This document shows positions 48,923 to 57,083 of a stretch of 59,702 bases of DNA, one piece after another. Location: NCBI GenBank assembly GCA_003168255.1, contig PMSU01000184.1:167-59868 (forward strand). Direction: 5' to 3'. Every line of letters starts with the position of its first letter. The stretch's first letter is position 1. Source of the DNA: Actinomycetota bacterium. GTDB taxonomy: Bacteria; Actinomycetota; Actinomycetes; Streptosporangiales; Streptosporangiaceae. The position numbers and the translations under genes were made by a program. A model generated the notes under the pieces. The model did no database searches. It saw only the letters and a program-made list of their open reading frames with translations, and was not told where the DNA came from.

Positions 48923-51850
48923 TCACCGCGCCTGCGCTATGACCTCATCCAACCCCGCCCGGAGATCTTCGATGAACCCGCCGGGGTCGGTGATCGCCGC
49001 CGTATCGGTGTTGGTTCCTATGCAGCATTGCTTGTTGTGCGAGATCAGGGTGATCATCGCCGCGCAGCCGGGGAGCGGGCCGAATGGGTACATGTGCGTG
49101 ATCCGCGACCCGGCGATGTACACCGGGTACGGCACCCCAGGGACGTTGGACACCTGGACGTCATTGGTGCTGGTGAGCCGGCCCGAGACGGCCGCGATGA
49201 CGGGTGCGGGCAGCCAGCCGAGCGCCGGGGCGAGCGCCGCCGTTACCGCGTCGGCAGCCGAAGCGCTCGCGCGGGCGGTCAGCACGAACTGCCGCACGGC
49301 GGCGATCCTGGCGGCCGGGTCTGGCTCGTCCATGGCCGCGGCAAACCGGGCGCCGGTGAAGCGGTTGCCGCCCGCAGGGTCGTCCTGGGCGCGCAGGCTG
49401 ATCGGGAACCCGACGGTGAGCTTGTCGACCGGGGCGCCGTGCCGCTCGTGGTAGCGGCGGAATCCGCCGATCACCGCGGCTAGCAGCCCGTCGTTGATAG
49501 AACCGCCGCCCGCCTTCGCCCCGGCCTTGAGCTCGGCCAGCGGCACGTCGAGCACCTCGAAGTGCCAGCCGCCGCCGCGTCGGGCCAGCAGCGCGGAGCC
49601 GGCCGGGGGGGCGGCCGTCTGGCCCAGCCAGCGGGCTGCGTCGACCGCTTGCACTGCCGTCCGCGAGGCCGTCTCCAAGGGCCGCGCCAGTGCGCCGAAC
49701 ATACCGATGCCCTGGCGCAGTGCCCGCAGCGGCGTGGACCGGGCAGCACCCACGACCTGGTCGGTGAGCAGCCTGATCCGCGACGCTTCCACCGGCCCAG
49801 GCACCGGTGGCGGCTCAGGCCGATGCGGGTCGTGCTCGGGGGTACGGCTGTGCAGCCGCGTTATCAGCTGGACCGCGCCGAGCCCGTCGGTCACGCTGTG
49901 GTGGCTCTTGATGAGATACCCGGCCCTGCCGTCGGCCAGACCCTCCACGAGCAGCGCCCCCCACAACGGGCGATCCCTGTCGAAGGGGGCGGCGGCGAAG
50001 TCCTGTACCGCATCGAGGAGCTGGCGCATCGAGCCAGGTGCGGGCAGTTTGACGTGGTGGACATGCCTGGAAAGATCGAGCTCGTCGACTGTCGCCCAGA
50101 CCGGCGTCCCGACCCCAAACATCGGCTCGGTCACCCGCTGCCGCATCCGCGGCACCATGCGCGAGGCCCACTCGTGAGCGGCGAGCAGCCGGTCCCAGTC
50201 GGGGGCGGGGTCAAGCAGCTCGAGCAGGCTAACATTCACCCGCAGCCGGGGGTCGGCCGCCTCGGCGCGCCACATCGCCGTCTCCAGCGGGTTCATCTCG
50301 GTCGAGGCGCCCCAGTCCAGCGGGGCCGCCGGGGGCCGGCCTCCCGCGCTGGGCTCGGTGACCTCCACTCGGCCGGACCCGTGGCCGGACCCGCGGCCGG
50401 GCCAGTCGGCGAGCGTCGCCAGGTACTGCTGGCGGACCTCCTCCACGTGCTTGTCCACCTCCTCGGCTGTCCAGTCGAGGGTCGGGATCGGCGGCAGTAC
50501 CGTGATCTGCACGCTCCCGGCGCGAACCGTCGACGCGCCGCGCCACATCAGCTCGCCGGCGTTGCGGATGACGATAGGGATGATCGGCACCCCCGCCTGC
50601 ATCGCGACGTGGAATGCCCCCTTCTTGAACGGCCCGAGCGCCGGGGTCGCGGACCGGGTGCCCTCCGGAGCGATGACCAGCGAGATCCCATCCCGTAGCT
50701 TCTGCACGGCCGGCTCAAGCGCCTTGCGCGCTTGCGCCGGGTTGCCGCGGTCGACGAACGCCACATCGGCGAGCCGGAACACCAGCCCGAACCCCGGGCT
50801 GTTGGCCAGCTCCTTCTTCGCCACGCCAGTGAAGCCGCCGCGCAGCAGCTTGGCCAGGATGAGCACGTCAAGCTGGCTCTGGTGGTTGAAGAGGAACACC
50901 GCAGGCCGACTGGCGAGGTACTCCGCGCCGCGGACGTCCAACCGCACCCCCGCCAGCACACTTCCCACCTCGCCGGCGAGGGTGATGCCGAGGTCGACGG
51001 CCTCACGCCGGGACCCGGTCGGCACCCCCAGCGCCGCACCCGTGACGAAGCCGCCGATCATGCCGGCCAGGCCCGCCGCGGTGCGGGCGACGTCCAAAGC
51101 CCCGACCCGGCCGCGGGAGCGGAATCGGGCGACTGGCCACCCGTAGTGCCGCGCGGCCGCCGCCAGCCCCCGGCCGGGGTTGAGCGCCCGCGCCCGGCCG
51201 ACGGTGCGCAGGAACGGCACGTCCTCGTCGCCGTTGGAGTAGGCGTAGCTCTCGGGCAGATCGATGTCGTGGTCAGCCGCGAACGCGCGGACCGCCGCTG
51301 CCTTGCCGGCCCGCCACAGCAGCGGCCCGCCGGGGTGGCCCGTGCAGATTCCGTTCACGATCTCGACCGGCGAGACGATGATGTGCTGCACGCCCATCGC
51401 CTTGGCCGCGGGCTCAACCTGGAACCGGGTGGCGGACGAGGCGAGCACGACGGTGTGCCCGGCCCGCAGGTGCGCCTCGACCAGCCGCCACCCCTCCGGG
51501 TACAGCGAGCCGGCGATGCCCTGGACCCACAGCCGCTCACCCAGCTCGGTGAGCTCGTCCTCGCTGCGCCCGGCCCAGACCCGCATGCCAAGCTCGGTGA
51601 ACTGCTCGAAGTCCTCCTCGCTGGTCACCCCGCGCAGGCCGGTGAGCAGCATCCGCCCCAGGTCGGCCGGTGCGACCTGCAACGACCGCAGGTGGTGGCG
51701 GGCGAACGCGGACAGCGAGTATCCGTCGATCAGGGTCCCGTCGAAGTCGAAGAACGCACCCACCTGCGGGCCCTGCGGCCCGCCCTCGACATCGGAGATC
51801 AGCTGCTCCTCGGACCACAGCCCGCCAGCTTGCTGTCTAGGGCTCGACAC
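48923..51850 (-). CDS. HAD hydrolase-PlsC acyltransferase-WS/DGAT triple fusion
   Basis: This is a 975-residue protein. Residues 28-245: HAD-IB phosphatase (FFDFDGTLID with Asp35/Asp37, LASSATRFQVEP, YSNGDEDVPFL). Residues 295-490: 1-acylglycerol-3-phosphate acyltransferase (FNHQSQLD, His323/Asp328; FVDRGN; APEGTRS). Residues 519-975: wax ester synthase/diacylglycerol acyltransferase (SHHSVTDG with His650-His651 and Asp655; VSNVPGVPYPVYIAG). One polypeptide could thus take lysophosphatidate to triacylglycerol. The start overlaps the plsB stop by 14 bases. An in-frame ATG at 50296 (MNPLETAMWRAE) could also give a separate DGAT. Confidence 0.9.
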   Translation of the reverse strand: MSSPRQQAGGLWSEEQLISDVEGGPQGPQVGAFFDFDGTLIDGYSLSAFARHHLRSLQVAPADLGRMLLTGLRGVTSEEDFEQFTELGMRVWAGRSEDELTELGERLWVQGIAGSLYPEGWRLVEAHLRAGHTVVLASSATRFQVEPAAKAMGVQHIIVSPVEIVNGICTGHPGGPLLWRAGKAAAVRAFAADHDIDLPESYAYSNGDEDVPFLRTVGRARALNPGRGLAAAARHYGWPVARFRSRGRVGALDVARTAAGLAGMIGGFVTGAALGVPTGSRREAVDLGITLAGEVGSVLAGVRLDVRGAEYLASRPAVFLFNHQSQLDVLILAKLLRGGFTGVAKKELANSPGFGLVFRLADVAFVDRGNPAQARKALEPAVQKLRDGISLVIAPEGTRSATPALGPFKKGAFHVAMQAGVPIIPIVIRNAGELMWRGASTVRAGSVQITVLPPIPTLDWTAEEVDKHVEEVRQQYLATLADWPGRGSGHGSGRVEVTEPSAGGRPPAAPLDWGASTEMNPLETAMWRAEAADPRLRVNVSLLELLDPAPDWDRLLAAHEWASRMVPRMRQRVTEPMFGVGTPVWATVDELDLSRHVHHVKLPAPGSMRQLLDAVQDFAAAPFDRDRPLWGALLVEGLADGRAGYLIKSHHSVTDGLGAVQLITRLHSRTPEHDPHRPEPPPVPGPVEASRIRLLTDQVVGAARSTPLRALRQGIGMFGALARPLETASRTAVQAVDAARWLGQTAAPPAGSALLARRGGGWHFEVLDVPLAELKAGAKAGGGSINDGLLAAVIGGFRRYHERHGAPVDKLTVGFPISLRAQDDPAGGNRFTGARFAAAMDEPDPAARIAAVRQFVLTARASASAADAVTAALAPALGWLPAPVIAAVSGRLTSTNDVQVSNVPGVPYPVYIAGSRITHMYPFGPLPGCAAMITLISHNKQCCIGTNTDTAAITDPGGFIEDLRAGLDEVIAQAR

Positions 51851-54122
51851 CTACTACCTCCCGTCGCGACGCTGCGTCGATCTCGTCGATCGTGATCACC
51901 CGGGTGACGACGTCACGCAGCCGCACGGCAAAAGCCTGCCTGCGCTGCGCCAGATCCTCGCCGCCGGGGCCGATCAAGTCCAGGTTCTCGGCGAGCTGCA
52001 GCGCGCCGGAGAACAGCTCCCGAGACAGCGACTCCGGCCCGTGCAGCCGGCCTTGCAGCAGCATCTGCTGCCCGACGCCGCTGCACTCGTCGAGGAACTC
52101 CTTCTCGTCGACCACTCGGTCCGCGCCGCGAGCCGCGAGCCGCTCGGCCACCACGAGCTGCGCGTCGAGGAACGACCGCAGCACCCGGTGCGCCATCAGC
52201 AGCTGCGAATGCTCCAGCACGGCGTGCCCGTCCGCCGTCGCCCAGTCGGGGTCCAGCCGCACGAGCTCCGCGGAAAGCCGGGCGCGGTAGGACTCTTTGT
52301 CCGGGAAAAAGAACTCGAACTTCAGCTGGTCACGTAGCCGCATCGCCTCGTCCCAGCGATCGGCGGGCTCGCTGAGCAGCACCAGCTCCGCTACCGCGCG
52401 ATCGACGAAATGGTGGATCGCGCTGTTGCGGTAAAAAGCGGCCACCAGATGCTGGCCCCGCTCGATCGCGTAAACCGGCTCCTCGCCGCCGGCGTAGACC
52501 GTAACGACATGCTGCTGGGCCAGCGCCGCCAGCACCCGGCGCACCCCCGTCTCGGTCCGCAGCGCCTCACCCGAGTGCGGCAGCTCCCGCTCGACCAGGT
52601 AAGCCCGCAGCGGCTCCAGCACCCGGCGCACCTGTCCGAGGGTCAGGGCGCGGTCGCGCACCCCCAGCAGCGCGAGGGTGACCAGCGCCGTCGCGGTCAC
52701 CGGGGTGACCCCGTTGATCCGCACGGCCACTTCGAACGCCACCTTCTGCAGCCTCAGCCGCCGCGCGTCCCGGTCGCCTTGATCCTCGCCGGTTTCTAGA
52801 GCCTCCCGCAGCGAGAGCGGCTCGGCGAACCGCACCTGCACCGTGCCGATCCGGTACATCTGCCCCTTCGCATAGGACGCCAGCCAGGATAGTCCCTCCG
52901 CCTTCTTCGCCCCCCCGCCTTGCTCAGCCGCCATCGTCGACGCCTCGCGGAGCTGGTCGTAGGTGATCGACACCGGCACAAGGTAGGCGTCCTCGGCGAA
53001 GCCGAGCTCCACGGCATCGGCCAGGTATGTCAGCAGGCCGTAGCGTGGCGGGCGCAGCTTGCCGGTCCGCGAGCGCCCGCCCTCCATGTACCACTCGAGG
53101 TTGAAACGCTTGGCGAGCAGGTAGCCGAGGTACTCGCGCAGCGCGAGCTTGTAGATCTCGTCCCCGCCGAAGCTCCGCCGGATGAACACGACGCCGGCCC
53201 GCTTGGCCAGCGGGCCGATCGGCCAGAAGGAGAGGTTGTCCCCGCCGAGCACATGGTTGCGGGGAAAGTCGCGCTCGGCCAGCACGTCGGCCAGCAGGAG
53301 CGAGTCGGCATACGAACGGTGGCTGGGCAGGAACACCAGCGCATGGTGGCGGTTCAGCTCGCGCAGCCGTTCCAGTCCGGCCGTGTCGGCCTGGACCTCC
53401 CAGGCGCGCGCGTGCAGCGGACGTAGCGCTGCCGACAACAGGTCGACGGCCAGCGGGCTTATGGATGCGACCAGGCCGTCCAGGCCAGCGCCGGCAAGTT
53501 CCAGCACTTGCGACTCGGCAACTCCCAGCCGGACGGCGAGCGCGGCGACCTCGCGGCCGAACTCCGGGCTGTCCTGGATCGCCTCGACGACATGCCTGGG
53601 CACCTTGTAGCGATATCCGCGCAGCGGCCGCTCGGCGCGATCTAGCGCAAGCGTGGCCTGCAGGGTCACGAAGTGCGCGAACGAGCCGGTGCCGCCCCAG
53701 CGCGCGCGTAGCGCGGCCACTGTGGCGGGCTCGGCGAGCACGACCCGGGCCCGGTCGGGCTCGCCGCGGGCGATGCGAGCCTGCCGGAACGGCAGCGGCC
53801 GCCGCAGGTTGACCAGCGGCAGAACGCCTGACCAGCGCACCGGGCGCTCCCCGTCCCGCTCCCGCGGGAGCCACACCACGCGAGCGGCAGCAACGACCGT
53901 GTCCGGCGATGTTTCGGCCAGCGACCCAGCCAGCTCGGGGCCATCTAGTGGCAGCACCGCGGATGGCCGCAGGTCCGCCTCACGGAGCCATTGCTTAATC
54001 AGCGCGCGTTCTATCCCGCTCGCTGCCTCGGCGAGCAGGATGAGCGGTGCCCCGCCGCCGGAAGGGCCGCCGCCGGAAGGGCCGTCGCTAGCTGCGCCCT
54101 GCGCTGCTCGCCGACCGTCCAT
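51837..54122 (-). CDS. plsB: Glycerol-3-phosphate acyltransferase PlsB
   Basis: This is a 761-residue membrane-bound acyltransferase. LVFLPSHRSYADSLLLADVL holds the HxxxxD motif (His268, Asp273). GGDNLSFWPIGPLAKRAGVV, FIRRSFGGDEIYKLALREYL and WYMEGGRSRTGKLRPPRYGL are motifs II and III. LVPVSITYDQL is motif IV. It adds the first acyl chain to glycerol-3-phosphate. With the downstream fusion it forms a phospholipid/triacylglycerol operon like mycobacterial plsB2-plsC-tgs (Rv2482c-Rv2484c). Confidence 0.94.
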   Translation of the reverse strand: MDGRRAAQGAASDGPSGGGPSGGGAPLILLAEAASGIERALIKQWLREADLRPSAVLPLDGPELAGSLAETSPDTVVAAARVVWLPRERDGERPVRWSGVLPLVNLRRPLPFRQARIARGEPDRARVVLAEPATVAALRARWGGTGSFAHFVTLQATLALDRAERPLRGYRYKVPRHVVEAIQDSPEFGREVAALAVRLGVAESQVLELAGAGLDGLVASISPLAVDLLSAALRPLHARAWEVQADTAGLERLRELNRHHALVFLPSHRSYADSLLLADVLAERDFPRNHVLGGDNLSFWPIGPLAKRAGVVFIRRSFGGDEIYKLALREYLGYLLAKRFNLEWYMEGGRSRTGKLRPPRYGLLTYLADAVELGFAEDAYLVPVSITYDQLREASTMAAEQGGGAKKAEGLSWLASYAKGQMYRIGTVQVRFAEPLSLREALETGEDQGDRDARRLRLQKVAFEVAVRINGVTPVTATALVTLALLGVRDRALTLGQVRRVLEPLRAYLVERELPHSGEALRTETGVRRVLAALAQQHVVTVYAGGEEPVYAIERGQHLVAAFYRNSAIHHFVDRAVAELVLLSEPADRWDEAMRLRDQLKFEFFFPDKESYRARLSAELVRLDPDWATADGHAVLEHSQLLMAHRVLRSFLDAQLVVAERLAARGADRVVDEKEFLDECSGVGQQMLLQGRLHGPESLSRELFSGALQLAENLDLIGPGGEDLAQRRQAFAVRLRDVVTRVITIDEIDAASRREVVGVEP

Positions 54123-54267
54123 TTCTCGACTCCTTCCCCTCCCGCATCATCCTCGCCCATCCCTGACCGCGGTCACTGGCCGCCGGTACCGGGCCCGCAC
54201 CCAGGGCGCAGCCCACTTCCGGCCGCATCGTGGGCGGACGCGCGCCGACGGCCAGGCCGACATCGTT

Positions 54268-54510
54268 TCAGGAAATATCCCTTACGTGAAGGGACCCGTG
54301 CATGACCGCGGGCGCAGCTGCGACCAGGCACGAGAGAACCGTACGGAGTAGTTGCTGGGTGGCCTGGAATGCGCCGATCGGCGGCGGGCCCGGATAGGTG
54401 TGGCCGGTCAGATTCAGGTAGCGCCGCTGGTTCAGCTCGATCTCCGGACCGTCGCCACCGCCGGCCAATCGCTGACATGATCCAGAGGTGCGGAGACTCG
54501 CTGCGCCCAC
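54268..54510 (-). CDS. Doubtful small ORF with coding-like composition
   Basis: This is an 80-codon ORF whose middle part (EIELNQRRYLNLTGHTYPGP, PPIGAFQATQQLLRTVLSCL) has strongly G/C third positions and reads like real protein. The N-terminus (MGAASLRTSGSC) does not. A TTG inside could be the start. No family is recognised. The surrounding 54123-54524 otherwise shows no gene. Confidence 0.35.
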   Translation of the reverse strand: MGAASLRTSGSCQRLAGGGDGPEIELNQRRYLNLTGHTYPGPPPIGAFQATQQLLRTVLSCLVAAAPAVMHGSLHVRDIS

Positions 54511-54524
54511 TGGGGAGACGCCAG

Positions 54525-55223
54525 GTGGCTGACAAGAAAACGCCGACTCCGTTGCTGCTGACTCTTGTGGCGCTGACCATGGTCAGCGGCCTCGTGGACG
54601 CGGTCTGCTACCTAGGTCTTGGCCGCGTGTTCACAGCCAACATGACCGGCAATGTGGTCGTGCTCGCCTTCGCCGCGGCCGGCGCGCCGGGCTTCTCGGT
54701 CACCGCGACACTCACCTCGCTCGCCCTCTTCCTGGTCGGCGCCTTCTGTGCTGGCTGGGCCGCACCCCGGCTGACCAAGAGCAACGGCAGCCGCAGCCGG
54801 CTGCTGCTGGTGGCCATGGCGACCGAAGCGTGCTTGGTCGGCGCCGCCGCCCTGATTGCCTTCCTGCAAGCCTCGGTCGGCACCGGCTGGCCTCGCTACG
54901 TCGTGATCACGCTGCTGGCCTTCGCGATGGGCGTCCGCAACGCGACGGTCCGCCGGCTGGCGGTGCCCGACATGACCACCACGGTGCTGACGATGACGCT
55001 CACCGGCCTCGCCGCCGATGCGGCAGTCCCGGGCAAGGAACACGGGGCGGCGGCGTACCGCAGGGCGGCGGCGGTGGTAGCCATGCTGATCGGCGCGATC
55101 ATCGGAGCCACCACGTACCTGCACGTCGGCGCGGCGCTCCCGCTGCTCATTGCCGCGCTGGTAGTGACGGCCGCCGGGATAGCCCTCCGGCTGAGCCCGG
55201 GCTCGATGACGCCGGAACACTAG
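54525..55223 (+). CDS. DUF1275 (YoaK-like) membrane protein
   Basis: This is a 232-residue protein with six hydrophobic segments. TLVALTMVSGLVDAVCYLGL, GRVFTANMTGNVVVLAFAAA and ITLLAFAMGVRNATVRRLAV are the DUF1275 hallmarks (G-x-VDAxxYLxL, FxANxTGN, GxxNA). Start GTG 54525 has GGGGAG 8 bases upstream and fits the family; ATG 54369 or 54477 would add basic, non-conserved residues. Function unknown, probably transport. Confidence 0.9.
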   Translation: MADKKTPTPLLLTLVALTMVSGLVDAVCYLGLGRVFTANMTGNVVVLAFAAAGAPGFSVTATLTSLALFLVGAFCAGWAAPRLTKSNGSRSRLLLVAMATEACLVGAAALIAFLQASVGTGWPRYVVITLLAFAMGVRNATVRRLAVPDMTTTVLTMTLTGLAADAAVPGKEHGAAAYRRAAAVVAMLIGAIIGATTYLHVGAALPLLIAALVVTAAGIALRLSPGSMTPEH

Positions 55224-55261
55224 GACGAGCCGACCAGCCCCCCCCCGGCGCTGATGCGACG

Positions 55262-55603
55262 ATGGACGGCGTGACGGACGCCGAGCACATGACCGACAAC
55301 CAGGCCGCTTCCCGGTTCGAGCTCACGGTCGGCGGCCAGCTCGCCGAGCTACAGTACCGGCGTAACGGCAACCGCCTCGTGATCATCCACACCGGGGTGC
55401 CAGCCGGGCTCGAGGGTCACGGCCGCGGCGGCGCGCTGGTGGCGGCGGCGGTCGATCGCGCGGCGCGGGACGACCTGACGGTGGTGCCGCTGTGCCCGTT
55501 CGCCCGCAGCTGGCTGGAGCGGCACCCAGATGTCGCGGCCAGGGCCGCCATCGACTGGGCGCCCGGGGGCGGCGGCAGCGACTCGCCGGGCCTCAGCGGC
55601 TGA
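55262..55603 (+). CDS. Small GNAT-like (YjdJ-type) acetyltransferase
   Basis: This is a 113-residue protein. RFELTVGGQLAELQYRRNGN, VIIHTGVPAGLEGHGRGGAL (the shortened acetyl-CoA loop with GhGxGxxL) and VVPLCPFARSWLERHPD are the pattern of the Gcn5-like NATD1/YjdJ family. ATG 55262 is used; GTG 55271 or ATG 55289 are possible. The larger open frame upstream is a shadow of the DUF1275 gene. Confidence 0.85.
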   Translation: MDGVTDAEHMTDNQAASRFELTVGGQLAELQYRRNGNRLVIIHTGVPAGLEGHGRGGALVAAAVDRAARDDLTVVPLCPFARSWLERHPDVAARAAIDWAPGGGGSDSPGLSG

Positions 55604-55722
55604 CAGCCGTAAGGCCCGCCGGCCCGCCGCGCCAGCCCAGAATCAAGATTTAGCCGAACGGACGCAGCCGCCCATTCGCCCGCCGCCGGCGGCCGCGGGC
55701 GTCGGCCCTATGGTGGTCTCCC

Positions 55723-56154
55723 ATGAGGGTCACCATGATGCTGGCCGACCATGCTCAGGTGTCTGACGGCAAGCTGTTCATCGCCGGCGGAGGCTGGTCG
55801 TCCGCCGGTCCGGGCCCGATCCCGTGCGGCATCGCGCTGCTCTTTCACGTGCCGTGGCAGCGGACGAACGAGCGGACAGCGTTCACGCTGTCGCTGCTGG
55901 ACGAGGATGGCCGGCCATTCCCTGGTCTTGACGAGCCTGGCGAGCAGCCGATCCAGGCAGGCGGGCAGATCGAGGCGGGACGCCCGGCCGGGGTGGCCCC
56001 GGGGACCGAGATCAATGTGCCGGTCGCCTTCAATACCGTGCTACAGCTGCCGCCAGGGCGGCGATTCACCTGGGTGCTCGAGATCGATGGGCAGGCCGAC
56101 GAGGCGTGGCGGGTGTCCTTCGCGACCAGGGAAGGGGCTCACGGTCTCGGCTGA
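55723..56154 (+). CDS. Uncharacterised DUF6941-like protein
   Basis: This is a 143-residue soluble protein. MRVTMMLADHAQVSDGKLFI, AGGGWSSAGPGPIPCGIALL, a central NERTAFTLSLLDEDGRPF strand pair and LPPGRRFTWVLEIDGQADEA. This matches a beta-sandwich family of unknown role common in actinobacteria. No signal peptide. Confidence 0.7.
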   Translation: MRVTMMLADHAQVSDGKLFIAGGGWSSAGPGPIPCGIALLFHVPWQRTNERTAFTLSLLDEDGRPFPGLDEPGEQPIQAGGQIEAGRPAGVAPGTEINVPVAFNTVLQLPPGRRFTWVLEIDGQADEAWRVSFATREGAHGLG

Positions 56155-56253
56155 CCGGGTTCCCGGCTGCATGTGTTTGACGGCCAGATCTGAGGGCAAG
56201 GCCATGCGAGCATGGTCAGGTCATGTCACTGGATGAACGAAGGGGGAGATCTC

Positions 56254-56439
56254 ATGCCGGACTTCGGCGAGTTGGCCGACAAGGCTAAGGAGTTCGCCGG
56301 CGAGCACTCTGACCAGGTCAAAGAGGGTGTGGATAAGGTCGGAGATTTCGCTGATCAGAAGACGGGCGGACGCTTCGGTGACCAGATCAAGGAAGGCGAG
56401 AAGCAGGCTGACGACTACCTGGGCGGCGGCCAGAACTAG
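56254..56439 (+). CDS. Rv0909/MT0933-like antitoxin family protein
   Basis: This is a 61-residue acidic protein: MPDFGELADKAKEFAGEHSD, QVKEGVDKVGDFADQKTGGR, FGDQIKEGEKQADDYLGG, the standard form of this short helical family (PF14013). AGGGGGAG lies 8 bases before ATG 56254. Some members pair with a downstream toxin, but none is next to it here, so it may have another role such as stress protection. Confidence 0.85.
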   Translation: MPDFGELADKAKEFAGEHSDQVKEGVDKVGDFADQKTGGRFGDQIKEGEKQADDYLGGGQN

Positions 56440-56456
56440 TAGCTGCTGATCGCAAC

Positions 56457-56488
56457 GGCGGGGCCTCCTGAACGCAGGGGGCCCCGCC
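56457..56488 (+). terminator. Strong intrinsic-type hairpin
   Basis: ggcggggcc (56457-56465) pairs with ggccccgcc (56480-56488). An inner cctg/cagg stem closes an AACG loop. It lies 18 bases after the preceding stop. Confidence 0.85.
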
Positions 56489-56635
56489 CTGCTGACCTGG
56501 AAACACGACGCGCCGGCCACAGGGGCGCGAGTTACGGGCGATGTCGGCAATCAACCGGTAAAGTTACGCACCAGCCTGAGGCAAGATCCACAGGCAGTGA
56601 CCACTATCACGCTGAACGTGCCCGGGGGGCAAACC

Positions 56636-57040
56636 ATGAGTGGCTTCAAGAAGTTCATTCTCCAGGGCAACCTCGTCCAGCTAGCCGTTGCCGTTGTCAT
56701 CGGCATCGCGTTCGGCATGGTGATCACGGCGCTGGTCGCGGACCTGATCACTCCGCTGATCGCCGCGATCGGCGGGAAGCCCAACTTCGCCAATCTGTTC
56801 TTCAAGGTTAACAAGAGCAAGTTTCTCTACGGCGAATTCGTCAACGCGGTCCTGGCCTTCGTCATCGTCGCGGCTGCGGTGTACTTCTTCGTGGTGCTCC
56901 CGGTCGGCAAGCTGATGGACCGGGCGCAGCGGAACAAGGAAGCGACCGAGCGGGCCTGCCCGGAGTGCACGAGCAAGATCCCCCTCGCCGCCACCCGGTG
57001 CATGTTCTGCACGGCCCAGGTCGCGCCGGCCAGCGCCTGA
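56636..57040 (+). CDS. mscL: Large-conductance mechanosensitive channel MscL with zinc-ribbon tail
   Basis: This is a 134-residue channel. FKKFILQGNLVQLAVAVVIG, IAFGMVITALVADLITPLIA (TM1, pore) and YGEFVNAVLAFVIVAAAVYF (TM2) are the MscL sequence. After TM2 the tail has CPECTSKIPLAATRCMFC, a four-cysteine ribbon in the cytoplasmic part. It releases solutes upon hypo-osmotic shock. ATG 56636 (MSGFKKFIL) is preferred over 56597. Confidence 0.95.
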   Translation: MSGFKKFILQGNLVQLAVAVVIGIAFGMVITALVADLITPLIAAIGGKPNFANLFFKVNKSKFLYGEFVNAVLAFVIVAAAVYFFVVLPVGKLMDRAQRNKEATERACPECTSKIPLAATRCMFCTAQVAPASA

Positions 57041-57083
57041 GCCGCCGAGCCGTCACCGCCTTGGACCAGCCCGCACAGCACTT

